Notes: generated by a model from the sequence alone, not told the origin. 64,000 nt of DNA from an uncultured Collinsella sp. (GCA_902494585.1 CABUUD010000002.1:1-64000); one strand, 5' to 3'. Shown: positions 17,204 to 26,555, numbered from the stretch's first letter. Numbers and translations are program-made.

Positions 17204-19108
17204 ATGGAACAGATTATCTTGAACATACTCGAGGCCCTGCGTCGCGGCGAGACCGTGGACGACAAAGCGCTCGTCAAACTGATACATGCCGAGGCGCGCC
17301 GTGAGGGTGCCGACAAACGCGATTTGGCCAAGCGCCGCTTGCTGCCGTTTTACCAGCGGGTGAAGCGCGAGGAGCTGGCACGTTGGGCTGGGTGGAATGT
17401 CGATTCCGATCTGGAGCGTCAACTGCTGCAGGTGTTGCGTATGAAGCCTCGTCGCACGGCTTCGGGCGTGGCAACCATTACCGTCATCACCAAGCCGTGG
17501 CCGTGCTCGGGCGATTGCCTGTTTTGCCCCAACGACCTGCGCATGCCCAAAAGCTATTTACATGCCGAGCCGGCGTGTGCCCGTGCAGAGCAAAACTGCT
17601 TCGATCCATATCTGCAGGTGAGCGCCCGTTTGACCGCGCTTTCGCAGATGGGTCATGCGACCGATAAGATCGAGCTCATTGTGCTTGGCGGTACCTGGAG
17701 CGACTATCCGCAAGGGTATCAGATGTGGTTTATGTCGGAGCTCTTCCGCGCGCTCAATGACGATGCCGTGGCCGGCGTGGCGGCCAACCCCATGTTGGCG
17801 CGTCCGGGCATCAGCCGTGCCGAGGCAGGGCGCCTGCTCGATGACGCTCCCGCCGATGCCCTGCCGCCGGTGGTGGCGGAGCGTCGCGAACGCTATCGGG
17901 CCGTCGGTATTGCGACCGACGAGGCCGAGCTTGCGAGCGGTGTTACCGACGAGCAGGGGCGTGTGGATGCTGCCGTGGGCGGCTATAACCGCGCGGTGCG
18001 TCGTCTGTACGGCCCTGGTACGCCGTGGGGCGAGGTTGCCGAGTGGCAAACGACAACGATGGAAGAGCTCGAGCGCCAGCAGCGCATCAACGAGACGGCG
18101 AAGCATCGTGTGGTGGGGCTCGTTATCGAGACGCGCCCCGATGCCGTAACGCCGCAGGCGCTCACGCTCATTCGTCGCCTGGGCTGCACCAAGATTCAGA
18201 TGGGCATCCAAAGCCTTGACCAGCACCTGCTCGACATCAACGAGCGCCGTATTACGGTGGCACAGATCGAGCGAGCGTTTTCGCTCGCGCGCCTATTTGG
18301 CTTTAAGATCCACGCGCACTTTATGCTCAACTTGTTGGGTGCTACGCCCGAGGAGGACAAGCGTGACTACGAGCGCTTTATGACCGAGGGCGCCTTTATG
18401 CCCGACGAGGTCAAGGTCTACCCGTGCGCGCTCATCGAGGGCTCGCGTCTGGTGGGCTGTTACGAGCGTGGCGAGTGGCGCCCCTATACCGAGGACGAGC
18501 TGCTCGATGTGTTGGCCAACGACATCGTGGTGACGCCGGCGTTCTGTCGCATTAGTCGCATGATTCGCGACTTTAGCTCCGACGACATCATGGTGGGCAA
18601 CAAGAAGCCCAACCTGCGTCAGCTCGTTGAGAACCGCCTAGCTGCTCGGGGTGACGGTGCGACGGTGCGTGAGATTCGCTATCGCGAGATCAGCACGGCG
18701 GGTGCCGACTTGGCCGAGCTGTCCCTTGATGAGGTCGCGTACGAGACGCCGGTGACGAGTGAGCGTTTTTTGCAATGGGTGACGCCCGAGGGCAAAATTG
18801 CTGGTTTTTTGCGCCTGTCTCTGCCCGTTCGCGCTTTTGTTGCCGCGCATGCGGACGAGCTGCCGACGATGCCGAACGAGGCGATGATTCGCGAGGTGCA
18901 CGTGTATGGCATGGCGGCACGCGTGGGCGACCAAGGCCAGGCGGCCCAGCACCATGGACTGGGTCGGTCGTTGGTGGAGCGTGCGTCCCATATTGCTCGG
19001 GACGCGGGCTATACGCACATCAACGTGATAAGCGCGATCGGTACGCGCGAGTACTATCGCCATTTGGGTTTTTATGACCACGGACTCTATCTGCAAAAGG
19101 AGCTCTAG
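17204..19108 (+). CDS. elp3: Elp3-family radical SAM/GNAT tRNA-modifying enzyme
   Basis: 634 residues, longer than the roughly 550 of eukaryotic Elp3. The radical SAM cluster is C101-x3-C105-x2-C108 in KPWPCSGDCLFCPND, followed by the family's SYLHAEPACARA block. The middle has GIQSLDQ and HFMLNLLGATPEEDK. The C-terminus is a GNAT acetyl-CoA domain ending in a segment typical of Elp3 (QHHGLGRSLVERA, YYRHLGFY). Elp3 adds the carboxymethyl precursor to U34 of tRNA. The other Elongator subunits are absent, as usual in bacteria. The next gene starts on the base after the stop. Confidence 0.9.
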   Translation: MEQIILNILEALRRGETVDDKALVKLIHAEARREGADKRDLAKRRLLPFYQRVKREELARWAGWNVDSDLERQLLQVLRMKPRRTASGVATITVITKPWPCSGDCLFCPNDLRMPKSYLHAEPACARAEQNCFDPYLQVSARLTALSQMGHATDKIELIVLGGTWSDYPQGYQMWFMSELFRALNDDAVAGVAANPMLARPGISRAEAGRLLDDAPADALPPVVAERRERYRAVGIATDEAELASGVTDEQGRVDAAVGGYNRAVRRLYGPGTPWGEVAEWQTTTMEELERQQRINETAKHRVVGLVIETRPDAVTPQALTLIRRLGCTKIQMGIQSLDQHLLDINERRITVAQIERAFSLARLFGFKIHAHFMLNLLGATPEEDKRDYERFMTEGAFMPDEVKVYPCALIEGSRLVGCYERGEWRPYTEDELLDVLANDIVVTPAFCRISRMIRDFSSDDIMVGNKKPNLRQLVENRLAARGDGATVREIRYREISTAGADLAELSLDEVAYETPVTSERFLQWVTPEGKIAGFLRLSLPVRAFVAAHADELPTMPNEAMIREVHVYGMAARVGDQGQAAQHHGLGRSLVERASHIARDAGYTHINVISAIGTREYYRHLGFYDHGLYLQKEL

Positions 19109-19987
19109 ATGAACAGGCCGAGTGTTTCTGCTGGCGTCGTTGCCGGTGTTGCTCTGGGAGCCGCGGCGCTTGGTGCGGCCGCCGTCGCTGTTCGTGCTGC
19201 CTGTCTGCAGGTTGCGCGAACCCGCAATGGGTTGGCGCGTGTGAAACGCGTGCACGATGAGGGCGGCGACGAAGTCCGCGTGTTGGTGCAAGGCGGCGTC
19301 TACCAAAGCGCAAGCTACGTTGGTGAGCGTTGGGCGGAGCCCGTCTTTGCGTACTATCGCGCGTTTGACGACGTGTTTGAGGCCGAGGAAGCGATGCGCG
19401 ACGCTTATGGTCACGGTATCGACCGCATGCTTATGTTGGGCGGCGGCGGGTTTGCCTATCCTAAGTTCGCGCTGATGTCGCACGAGGGCTTGCGCATGGA
19501 CGTCATCGAGTATGACGGAGAGATAACGCGTCTGGCGCGCCGTTGGTTCTACCTGGATGAGCTGGAGCACACGGTGGGCGATCGCCTGCGGGTGATTACC
19601 GCTGAGGCTCGCTCATATCTGGGCGTGACGAGCGTGGGTCATCGTCGCTACGACGTGCTCGTGAGCGATTGCTTTGGCGGTGCCGAGCCCGTGCGCGAGC
19701 TGGCAACCGTTGAGGCGTTGCGTTTAGTGCGGGGCAGCCTGAACCCCGGGGGTATCTACGTGGCCAATATCGTGAGCTCAAACGAGGGGAGCGACGTGAC
19801 GTTCCTGCGCGACTGCACTGCCACGGCACTCGAGGTATTCGCCCACGCCTGGGTGGTCCCATGTGGCGATGCGGAGTTCGGCGGCGAGGAAAACTACCTG
19901 CTCATCGCCAGCGACGGCGACTATGCCTTTGCCGAAGCCGTGCCCTTCGACACCGACTTCCTTGGCACTGTCCTTCACGACAAATAA
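19109..19987 (+). CDS. Spermidine synthase-like protein with N-terminal membrane segment
   Basis: 292 residues. Residues 8-30 form an Ala/Val-rich membrane or signal segment. The rest is a Rossmann-like spermidine-synthase/methyltransferase fold: LMLGGGGFAYPK, MDVIEYDGE, DVLVSDCFGG. The usual catalytic Asp region of true spermidine synthases (D-x-x-DP) is not preserved, so a polyamine product is doubtful. It starts directly at the elp3 stop (TAGATG), which suggests coupling to the tRNA-modification gene. Function unknown. Confidence 0.75.
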   Translation: MNRPSVSAGVVAGVALGAAALGAAAVAVRAACLQVARTRNGLARVKRVHDEGGDEVRVLVQGGVYQSASYVGERWAEPVFAYYRAFDDVFEAEEAMRDAYGHGIDRMLMLGGGGFAYPKFALMSHEGLRMDVIEYDGEITRLARRWFYLDELEHTVGDRLRVITAEARSYLGVTSVGHRRYDVLVSDCFGGAEPVRELATVEALRLVRGSLNPGGIYVANIVSSNEGSDVTFLRDCTATALEVFAHAWVVPCGDAEFGGEENYLLIASDGDYAFAEAVPFDTDFLGTVLHDK

Positions 19988-20013
19988 GTCTCCCCGTCCC
20001 AAAAAGACTGGTC

Positions 20014-22458
20014 TTAGGCGTGGTCGCGCCAGCCGAGAACGCGCTGCTTCATACCCTCGATGTCGAGCACGCCTTCGGCAAAGCCCTTGCGCACGAGCTC
20101 TTCGGGAACAAACTCGTCGTAGCGGTCAAAATAAGGCACCTCGCCGGGATAGACGAGCTCGATGGGATCGAAGTCCTTCTCGGCCTCGGCGGCGAGCACC
20201 TCAAAGAACGTCTCCTCGTCGGCCTTCATCTTAAACTGCATAAAGTACGGGCGTGATGGGTCGAGTCCGTGAAGGCCCAACTCCGCGGCACATTTAATCT
20301 TGAGCATGCGCTCGAGGGCCAAAAAGGCGTAGCTGCCCAGCCAGGGGAAGAGCACCCAGGTATCGCCGCCCAGGTTAATGAGCGGTTTAGTTCCCGCGCC
20401 CGAAATCTCGGCCGTATGACGAGCCTGCGCCAAGCGGGCCCGCGCGTTACCCATAAGGTACGGATACGCCGCGTGCTCGTTGAGCGCCTTGCGCATGCGC
20501 TCGAGTACGTGTGTATTGATGTCACCGGGACAGTCGCCAAAGTAGGCCGGCACCCGGCCCTTGACCTGCGTGGCAAAGACGGTGTGGCGCTTCCAGTCCA
20601 CTTCCTCGACAATCCAGCAGTGTCCGGCGATGGCGATGCGCTCACCGGGCGGTGGCGGATTGACGATCGTGCCCAACTCGGCCGACTCGCTGCGAACGGT
20701 GAACTCCTCGTTTTCCTGGAACACGGCGTAAAACTTAAAGTTGTTAATGATGCGCTCGCCCGCGAGGCCCACAATGAGCCCACCGCCCTCGGTGACCTGG
20801 ATGTGGTCGATCTTGATGAGGTGGCGCAGCAGTACGCGATAGTCATCGGCCGAGACGCGGTGGAAATAGCTGAGCGTGAGCACGCGCTGGGCAAGCTCTG
20901 CCGGCGTGAGTTCGCCGGTGCTGGCGAGGGTCGACATGGTCTGGTGATAGAGCAGGCTGTAGGGGAGTCGATCGAGTTCGGGCGGCTCGACCCACTTTTC
21001 CTCGCGATAGAGTTGTACGAGCGCGATGCCCTGGAGGAGCTTCCAAGGTATCGTTTCAGGCATCATCGTGCGCGGCTCGGGCTCTTCCTCGCGCATGACA
21101 AACCACATCTCGGGCGGAAGATCGCGGCGTCCCGTGCGCCCCATGCGCTGCAAAAAGGAGCTGACGGTAAACGGTGCATCGATCTGGAACGCGCGCTCCA
21201 GGCGACCGATATCAATGCCGAGCTCCAGCGTGGAGGTGGTGACGGTTGTCTGTGCCTGTTCCTCGTCGCGCATGAGCTCTTCTGCCGTCTCGCGTAGCGA
21301 TGCCGAGAGGTTGCCGTGATGGATAAGGAAGCGGTCGGGCTCGTGCCGGCTCTCGCAGTAGCTACGCAGCATGGAGCATACGGCCTCTGCCTCCTCGCGC
21401 GAGTTGGCAAAGACCAAGCACTTTCGGCCGCGCGTGTGCTCAAAGATATATCCCATACCGGGGTCGGCGTTGTCTGGTGCTGTATCGGTGGGGTTGAGTA
21501 ATGCCTGTTCGGGTGCTTGGGGGATGTCGACTTCGCCCTCGGGGGCCGAGGAAGCTTGGCGGTCCTTGGGAGCGGCCTTGCCCTGTGCCCGCTCACGACG
21601 TTGACGGCGCTCCTCTTGTGTGAGCTGTCCGCTGTGACGCATGTCTTGGGCGCCGGCGGGCAGTGCCGCGGATGCCGCCGCATCGATGCGCTCGCACGCA
21701 AGCACTTCGGCCTCTTGAGGACCTGTACCCATGAATCCCCGCTGCTGCGCCTGGGGGCCCGAGTTGTAGAAGTGCTCCATGGAGATGCGCCACACGCGAC
21801 GCGGTTCCTCAAAACGGGGGATAATGCAGTCGCGCCCCGTTCCCTGTGAGAGAAAAGCGCCCGTGCGCTCGGGGTCGCCGATGGTAGCCGAAAGGCCAAT
21901 GCGGCGAGGCTGCACGCCGGCCATGCGCGAGAGTCGCTCGATAAGGCAGAGCGTTTGCCCGCCACGGTCGCCGCGCATGAGCGAGTGGACCTCATCGATG
22001 ACCACGTAGCGCAGGTCGCAAAACATGCGCGGGATCGCCATGTGCTTATGGATTAAAAGCGCTTCGAGTGACTCGGGTGTAATCTGCAGGATACCGCACG
22101 GTTTTTTAATGAGCTTAGCCTTGTGCGACTGCGAGACATCGCCATGCCAGTGCCAGACAGGGATATCGGCCTCTTCGCAGAGGTCGTTGAGGCGGACGAA
22201 CTGATCATTGATGAGCGCTTTGAGGGGGCCGATGTAGAGGGCGCCCACGCTCGCGGGCGGGTTCTCCCAAAACTCGGTCAGGATGGGAAAGAAGGCTGCC
22301 TCGGTTTTGCCGGAAGCTGTGGATGCCGTTAGGAGCACATTGTCTTGTGTGTTAAAGATGGCATCTGCCGCCGCAACCTGGATAGAGCGCAGACTCTCCC
22401 AATCGTGGGAGTAGATGAAGTCTTGGATAAACGGAGCATATCGGTCAAAGGCGTTCAC
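20014..22458 (-). CDS. Lhr/BrxHI-like DEAD/DEVH-box helicase
   Basis: 814 residues. Motifs: TASTASGKTEA Walker A (44-54), IDEVHSL (154-160), LSATIGD (189-195) and QRMGRTGRRD motif VI (437-446). Between the two RecA-like domains is a charged, Gln/Ala/Arg-rich insertion of about 100 residues (about 236-335) that is probably flexible. The domain layout resembles Lhr-type and BREX BrxHI helicases. The start is GTG 22458, with GAGGGGAGG just upstream. It is the last gene of a minus-strand cassette with a BrxD-like ATPase and a TerB protein. It probably remodels DNA or RNA at the expense of ATP. Confidence 0.85.
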   Translation of the reverse strand: MNAFDRYAPFIQDFIYSHDWESLRSIQVAAADAIFNTQDNVLLTASTASGKTEAAFFPILTEFWENPPASVGALYIGPLKALINDQFVRLNDLCEEADIPVWHWHGDVSQSHKAKLIKKPCGILQITPESLEALLIHKHMAIPRMFCDLRYVVIDEVHSLMRGDRGGQTLCLIERLSRMAGVQPRRIGLSATIGDPERTGAFLSQGTGRDCIIPRFEEPRRVWRISMEHFYNSGPQAQQRGFMGTGPQEAEVLACERIDAAASAALPAGAQDMRHSGQLTQEERRQRRERAQGKAAPKDRQASSAPEGEVDIPQAPEQALLNPTDTAPDNADPGMGYIFEHTRGRKCLVFANSREEAEAVCSMLRSYCESRHEPDRFLIHHGNLSASLRETAEELMRDEEQAQTTVTTSTLELGIDIGRLERAFQIDAPFTVSSFLQRMGRTGRRDLPPEMWFVMREEEPEPRTMMPETIPWKLLQGIALVQLYREEKWVEPPELDRLPYSLLYHQTMSTLASTGELTPAELAQRVLTLSYFHRVSADDYRVLLRHLIKIDHIQVTEGGGLIVGLAGERIINNFKFYAVFQENEEFTVRSESAELGTIVNPPPPGERIAIAGHCWIVEEVDWKRHTVFATQVKGRVPAYFGDCPGDINTHVLERMRKALNEHAAYPYLMGNARARLAQARHTAEISGAGTKPLINLGGDTWVLFPWLGSYAFLALERMLKIKCAAELGLHGLDPSRPYFMQFKMKADEETFFEVLAAEAEKDFDPIELVYPGEVPYFDRYDEFVPEELVRKGFAEGVLDIEGMKQRVLGWRDHA

Positions 22459-22542
22459 GGGGCCTCCCCTCAAATACGAACCTCTCAATGCGGTTGGCAA
22501 TGGTTTGCTGCATTGTTGTCTCAACGTTTGTGCAGATAAAAG

Positions 22543-22573
22543 CTGCCAAAATAGACCTGTCCCTTTTTGGCAG
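22543..22573. repeat. Hairpin with GGGACAGG loop, copy C
   Basis: A 9-bp stem CTGCCAAAA/TTTTGGCAG has, on the minus strand, a loop containing AGGGACAGGTCTA. It lies between the BrxD-like and helicase genes and is followed on the minus strand by CTTTTATC, so it might attenuate helicase expression. The loop core matches copies A and B. Confidence 0.65.
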
Positions 22574-22574
22574 G

Positions 22575-23879
22575 TTAGATGGTGAATTCGGCGAAGTTGC
22601 GGTCGCCGTCTGCGGTGCCGGTGTCGCCTGTTGCGGCTGCCGGTGCCAGCGCGTCGCCGCCGACGCTTTGCAGCAACTCGGCCACGTTTGCATCGGGGTT
22701 CTGGCACAGGATATCGAGCAGCTCGATAAAGTCACGGATGACCTCACGCGGCGTCAGGTGCGTATCGGCTCCCACGCGGCCAAACTCAATCTTGAGAAAG
22801 TCTACCAAGTCGTTCTCGGTAAGCGTGGGCGTCCAGCCAAAGTATCCGGCATGGATCTGCATGAGTTTTTCGATCAGCACCAGCAACTCCTCGTAGGTGA
22901 GTGGCTGCAGGCGGATGATGGGCGCGAGCATGTCCTTAAGGTCCTCGCGTGCAAAGCGGCCCTGAGCGAGTCGACTTCGCAGGGCCTCGTAGGAGAACAC
23001 GCCACGGCGGCGGTCTTCGATGGAGGTTGGCGTGCCGCCCATGATCATGCCCAGGTACTGCGCCTTGCCCTGGAGCGTGTCGTTGTACATGGTCAGGATC
23101 TTCTCGTAGTTGTATTGGCGCGTGATGGCGTTGGGAATCTTATACAGATTCACGAGCTCGTCGATGAGCACCAGCATGCCCTTGTAGCCGCTGCAGACCA
23201 AAAAGCGCGCAATGAGCTTAACGTAGTCGTACCAGTCGTCATCGCTGATGATGGTCGAGGAGCCCAGCTCGGCGCGTGCCTCACTCTTGGTGCGGTACTC
23301 GCCGCGAATCCATTTGGTCACGCGGCTCATAGCTTCTTCGTCGCCCTCGGATACGGCCGCGCGGTAGCGGCGGAGCATGCGGGCGAAGTCGAAGCCGTGG
23401 ACCATTTCCTCGAGTGGGGCCAGTTGGGCATTGACGGCAGACTCGTCGGCATCGGCACACGAGGCGACCCAGCGATCCAGGATAAGGTTGAGCGCACCGC
23501 CCTCGGGGCGCGTCTTGGTCGATATGTTGCGGATGAGCTCGCGGTAGGTGGCAAGGCCCTGTCCCTGGCCGCCCTGCAGGCGGCGCTCAGGGGATAGGTC
23601 GGCATCGGCGACGACGAATCCCTCGCCCATGGCGTGCGTGCGGATGGTCTGGAGCAAAAAGCTCTTGCCGGCGCCGTAACGACCGACCAGGAAACGGAAG
23701 CTTGCGCCGCCATCGGCGATGAGGCTCAGGTCGGTGAGCAGAGCACGGATCTCGACCTCGCGCCCCACGGTGATATAGGGAAGGCCGATGCGCGGGACCA
23801 CGCCGCCCTTGAGCGAGTTGAGAATGACGGCGGCGACGCGCTTGGGCACGCGGGGTGCTGCGGATGCGGTATCACTCAT
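22575..23879 (-). CDS. BrxD-like (DUF2791) AAA+ ATPase
   Basis: 434 residues. Walker A is GRYGAGKS (66-73) and Walker B is MLVLIDEL (235-242). Other family-like segments are GGVVPRIGLPYITVGRE near the start and MIMGGTPTSIEDRRRG after Walker B. This is the BREX BrxC/BrxD-type ATP-binding group. Its start overlaps the end of the TerB gene by 8 bases, so the two are translationally coupled. No PglX, PglZ, BrxA, BrxB or BrxL gene is in the window, so this is not a standard BREX locus here. Likely a loader or motor for the helicase downstream; that is inference. Confidence 0.85.
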   Translation of the reverse strand: MSDTASAAPRVPKRVAAVILNSLKGGVVPRIGLPYITVGREVEIRALLTDLSLIADGGASFRFLVGRYGAGKSFLLQTIRTHAMGEGFVVADADLSPERRLQGGQGQGLATYRELIRNISTKTRPEGGALNLILDRWVASCADADESAVNAQLAPLEEMVHGFDFARMLRRYRAAVSEGDEEAMSRVTKWIRGEYRTKSEARAELGSSTIISDDDWYDYVKLIARFLVCSGYKGMLVLIDELVNLYKIPNAITRQYNYEKILTMYNDTLQGKAQYLGMIMGGTPTSIEDRRRGVFSYEALRSRLAQGRFAREDLKDMLAPIIRLQPLTYEELLVLIEKLMQIHAGYFGWTPTLTENDLVDFLKIEFGRVGADTHLTPREVIRDFIELLDILCQNPDANVAELLQSVGGDALAPAAATGDTGTADGDRNFAEFTI

Positions 23880-25632
23880 GGTCTAGGTATCCTCTCACGT
23901 CTGCTTCGTAGTCCTCGATAATCTGCGGTCCTGCTGAGCCAAATTCAATAACGGTGTCGCCCACCAGGTCAAAGAGCGCTTCGTTGATGCTATCGACGAG
24001 CATGTTCTCACTCTTGCCCGACTGTGCCACCGCCAATGTGGCCTGCGCCGTGTTCCGCTCGAGGAGCGCGCGAAGGAAGGCATCTGCGGCGGGCGCGAGT
24101 TTGTTCGCAGCTTCGGCAGACGCGGGCGTTACGGGCGCGGGCACAGACACGAGGAGCGGTGCCACGACGCCAAACTCTTCGGTGGAGACAGTCGGCTCGT
24201 CGGGTTCGTCTTGCCGTGTGGCCATCTCGCCAGGTCCGGCGGTCATGCTGGGCGCAGACTCGGTGTTCGGTTGCTCGATAAGCGTCGCCTCGGCTTCCAT
24301 AGGCACATCATCCTCGCGCTCCTCATCAATCAAAAGCGCTTCACGCGTTTGCGCGGCGGCGCTCCGAATGTGCCCCAGCTGACTCAAATCGATATCGATC
24401 TTGACAGGCTGGTGCGCGGCGTCCCACGAAAGCCATGCCACGATCTCGTCATCGATGATCTTGGCCAGATATTTGGGGACCTTCTCCTCCTTTAGGGGAT
24501 GGGTGGGGTCTAGGGCCAGGCGCAGGCGTTGGTCGCAGGCGCGCATCATCTCACCGAGCTTGCTACTTTTTTGTCTGCTGCCGTGGATGCGCATGCATTC
24601 CCAAAAGCCATTTTGGCAGCGGTAGATGTGAATGGGGTCCAGGTGATATTCGCAGTCCTCGTGGCGCTCGGGCGCAAAGAACACGGCCGAGGCAAACATG
24701 GTGTAGGGCATGGCCGTCTCCTCCCCAAACAAGCTCGCTACGATGCCGGTCTTTCGGTGCGTGTCATAGTAGCGCGCCATACGGACATACACGGCGCATG
24801 CCACGTGGCGCAGGTCGCGATGGTGGGAACAGTCGAGCCGTGAGTTATTCAGGTTGTACGTGGAGAGGGCGTTTATAGCGGTCATGAGTCGCTCCTCGCC
24901 TGCCTCGTCGGGCGGAAGGGGGAGCGTGGGCTCGGAGGTCTTGCGACGCGCGGGCGGCAGGTCTGACGGCGTTGGCGCGGGCGCAAGGTCTCGCGCCGCA
25001 CGCCGCAGCTCGATAAGGGCGTTGTCGAACATGACGGTTTTAGAGTCGCGAAGCAGCTTGGGGTCGAGTCCGTGGAACACGGCGTAGTCCTGCAGCCACA
25101 CGCGTGCGAACCGGTCGATGCCGGGTTCAAAGGCGCGATAGGCATCCCAAAAGGCCTTGATTTTGTTAAAACCATCGAGTGGGTCATCTACGCCAATGCC
25201 GCAAATCAGCTCATAGAGATACAGGAAGGCAAAGGACGTAGACGTTTCCTCGACGGTTCCGCGGCGCACTTGGGTGCGCCAGGTAAAATAGCCGCGCAGC
25301 TGCCGATCGCTCATGGCGTTATAGGTGGGAAAGTACGACTTGAATGTGCCGTTGTAGGGGCAGTCGTCCTCAAAGTCGGCCATCAGCAGGCCTTGGCGGT
25401 AGAAAAGCTCGGCTTCCGAAAGCCAACGTCCCGCGCCACCCTTGGGGTCTTCTTGCCAACGCGATATCTCACGCATTTTGCGGTACTGATCGGGAAGGAA
25501 GTTCTGCATCTGACGACCGGTTTTGAGAATCGGCTCGTCAGCATAGACTTCGTTTGAGAAGCGAGCAGACTGATGGGTCCGGGCCTCGGCCATAATGCGC
25601 TCGATGAGCATCTTGATGTCCTGGTCGGCCAC
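23872..25632 (-). CDS. TerB-N/TerB-C domain protein
   Basis: 586 residues, first gene of the cassette. The N-terminal half (about 35-240) reads as a TerB-N domain: GRWLSEAELFYRQGLL, DDCPYNGTFKSYFPTY, LRGYFTWRTQVRRG, FLYLYELICGIG. The middle is variable and Pro/Glu-rich (about 415-500). The last 80 residues resemble TerB-C (EALFDLVGDTVIEF, IIEDYEADVRGYL). TerB-N/C proteins accompany helicases and ATPases in modules proposed to process DNA or sense stress. No signal or membrane segment. The role of this protein as scaffold or sensor for the ATPase and helicase is inference. Confidence 0.82.
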   Translation of the reverse strand: MADQDIKMLIERIMAEARTHQSARFSNEVYADEPILKTGRQMQNFLPDQYRKMREISRWQEDPKGGAGRWLSEAELFYRQGLLMADFEDDCPYNGTFKSYFPTYNAMSDRQLRGYFTWRTQVRRGTVEETSTSFAFLYLYELICGIGVDDPLDGFNKIKAFWDAYRAFEPGIDRFARVWLQDYAVFHGLDPKLLRDSKTVMFDNALIELRRAARDLAPAPTPSDLPPARRKTSEPTLPLPPDEAGEERLMTAINALSTYNLNNSRLDCSHHRDLRHVACAVYVRMARYYDTHRKTGIVASLFGEETAMPYTMFASAVFFAPERHEDCEYHLDPIHIYRCQNGFWECMRIHGSRQKSSKLGEMMRACDQRLRLALDPTHPLKEEKVPKYLAKIIDDEIVAWLSWDAAHQPVKIDIDLSQLGHIRSAAAQTREALLIDEEREDDVPMEAEATLIEQPNTESAPSMTAGPGEMATRQDEPDEPTVSTEEFGVVAPLLVSVPAPVTPASAEAANKLAPAADAFLRALLERNTAQATLAVAQSGKSENMLVDSINEALFDLVGDTVIEFGSAGPQIIEDYEADVRGYLDHE

Positions 25633-25720
25633 CGCTTCTCCTCTCCTAACGCAGCTTCGGTGACCTCATATCATAGCACAGCATCAAACAGGTGTTCGAG
25701 ATACCGCTACGTAGATAGAT

Positions 25721-26437
25721 TTAGAACAGGAGGGCGTAGATGACGGCTATGACAACGGAGGGGAGCATATTGGCCGTGCGGAAGGTCTGAGGACGGATGA
25801 GGTTGACGCCGACGCAGAAGATGAGTATAGAGCCCACGAGCGATAGACTGTCGAGGGCGGCGGCGGTCATGATGGGGGAGAGCGCGCCGGCAAACAGCGT
25901 AATCGTTCCCTGGAATACGGCAACGGGCAGGGCGGAGAAGATGCAGCCGCGGCCGAGCGAAGCCGTCATGGTGCAGACGATGATGCAGTCCAACGCGCCC
26001 TTGAGGGCAAGCGTGGACCAGTCGCCGAGCAAGCCGTCTTGGATTGATCCCACGATAGCCATGGCACCGATGCAGACGGTCAGCGATGTCGAGACAAAGG
26101 CATTGGTGAACTCGTTGTCTCCCTCGCTGCCGGTTTTGCGCTTGAGCCATTCGCCCAGGTTTTCGATGCCGGCTTCCAGGTTAACGGCCTCGCCGATGAG
26201 CGAGCCGAGGGCAAACGAGACGATGAGCATGGTGGTGCCGGTGGTCTCCAGCGCTTTCCCGTCAATGACGAGCATCTTTTGCATGGTGCCGCCCAGTCCG
26301 ATAAACAAAACGCACAGCCCCGACGCCTTCATGAGCGTGTCTTGGATGCGGGGTGTGATAAAGCGTCCGCCTATAAGGCCCAGCAGTCCGCCCGCAATCA
26401 AAAGTGCGACGTTGATGACCGTTCCCAAACCCGGCAT
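25721..26437 (-). CDS. DUF554 integral membrane protein
   Basis: About 238 residues, highly hydrophobic with roughly seven membrane helices. DUF554 features seen are the MPGLGTVINVALLIAGGLLG start, FIGLGGTMQ, and SFALGSLIGEAVNLE. Transport function is presumed but unproven in the family. GGGAGGG lies 4 bases before ATG 26437; ATG 26449 is an alternative. It stands alone between the TerB cassette and the exported-protein cluster. Confidence 0.85.
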   Translation of the reverse strand: MPGLGTVINVALLIAGGLLGLIGGRFITPRIQDTLMKASGLCVLFIGLGGTMQKMLVIDGKALETTGTTMLIVSFALGSLIGEAVNLEAGIENLGEWLKRKTGSEGDNEFTNAFVSTSLTVCIGAMAIVGSIQDGLLGDWSTLALKGALDCIIVCTMTASLGRGCIFSALPVAVFQGTITLFAGALSPIMTAAALDSLSLVGSILIFCVGVNLIRPQTFRTANMLPSVVIAVIYALLF

Positions 26438-26555
26438 GAACCCTCCCATATTGATGCCAACCTGGCAATCGTAGCAGAACGGGCTGCAGGGTGCGTCATG
26501 CCTCATCCTATACGTTATATAAGTAGTATTAATGACGGCATTTGGTACCCAAGCC

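Noticed and set aside
20014..25632. A full BREX locus
   Set aside because: Only BrxD-like and helicase components are present. No methylase, phosphatase or protease of BREX is in the window.
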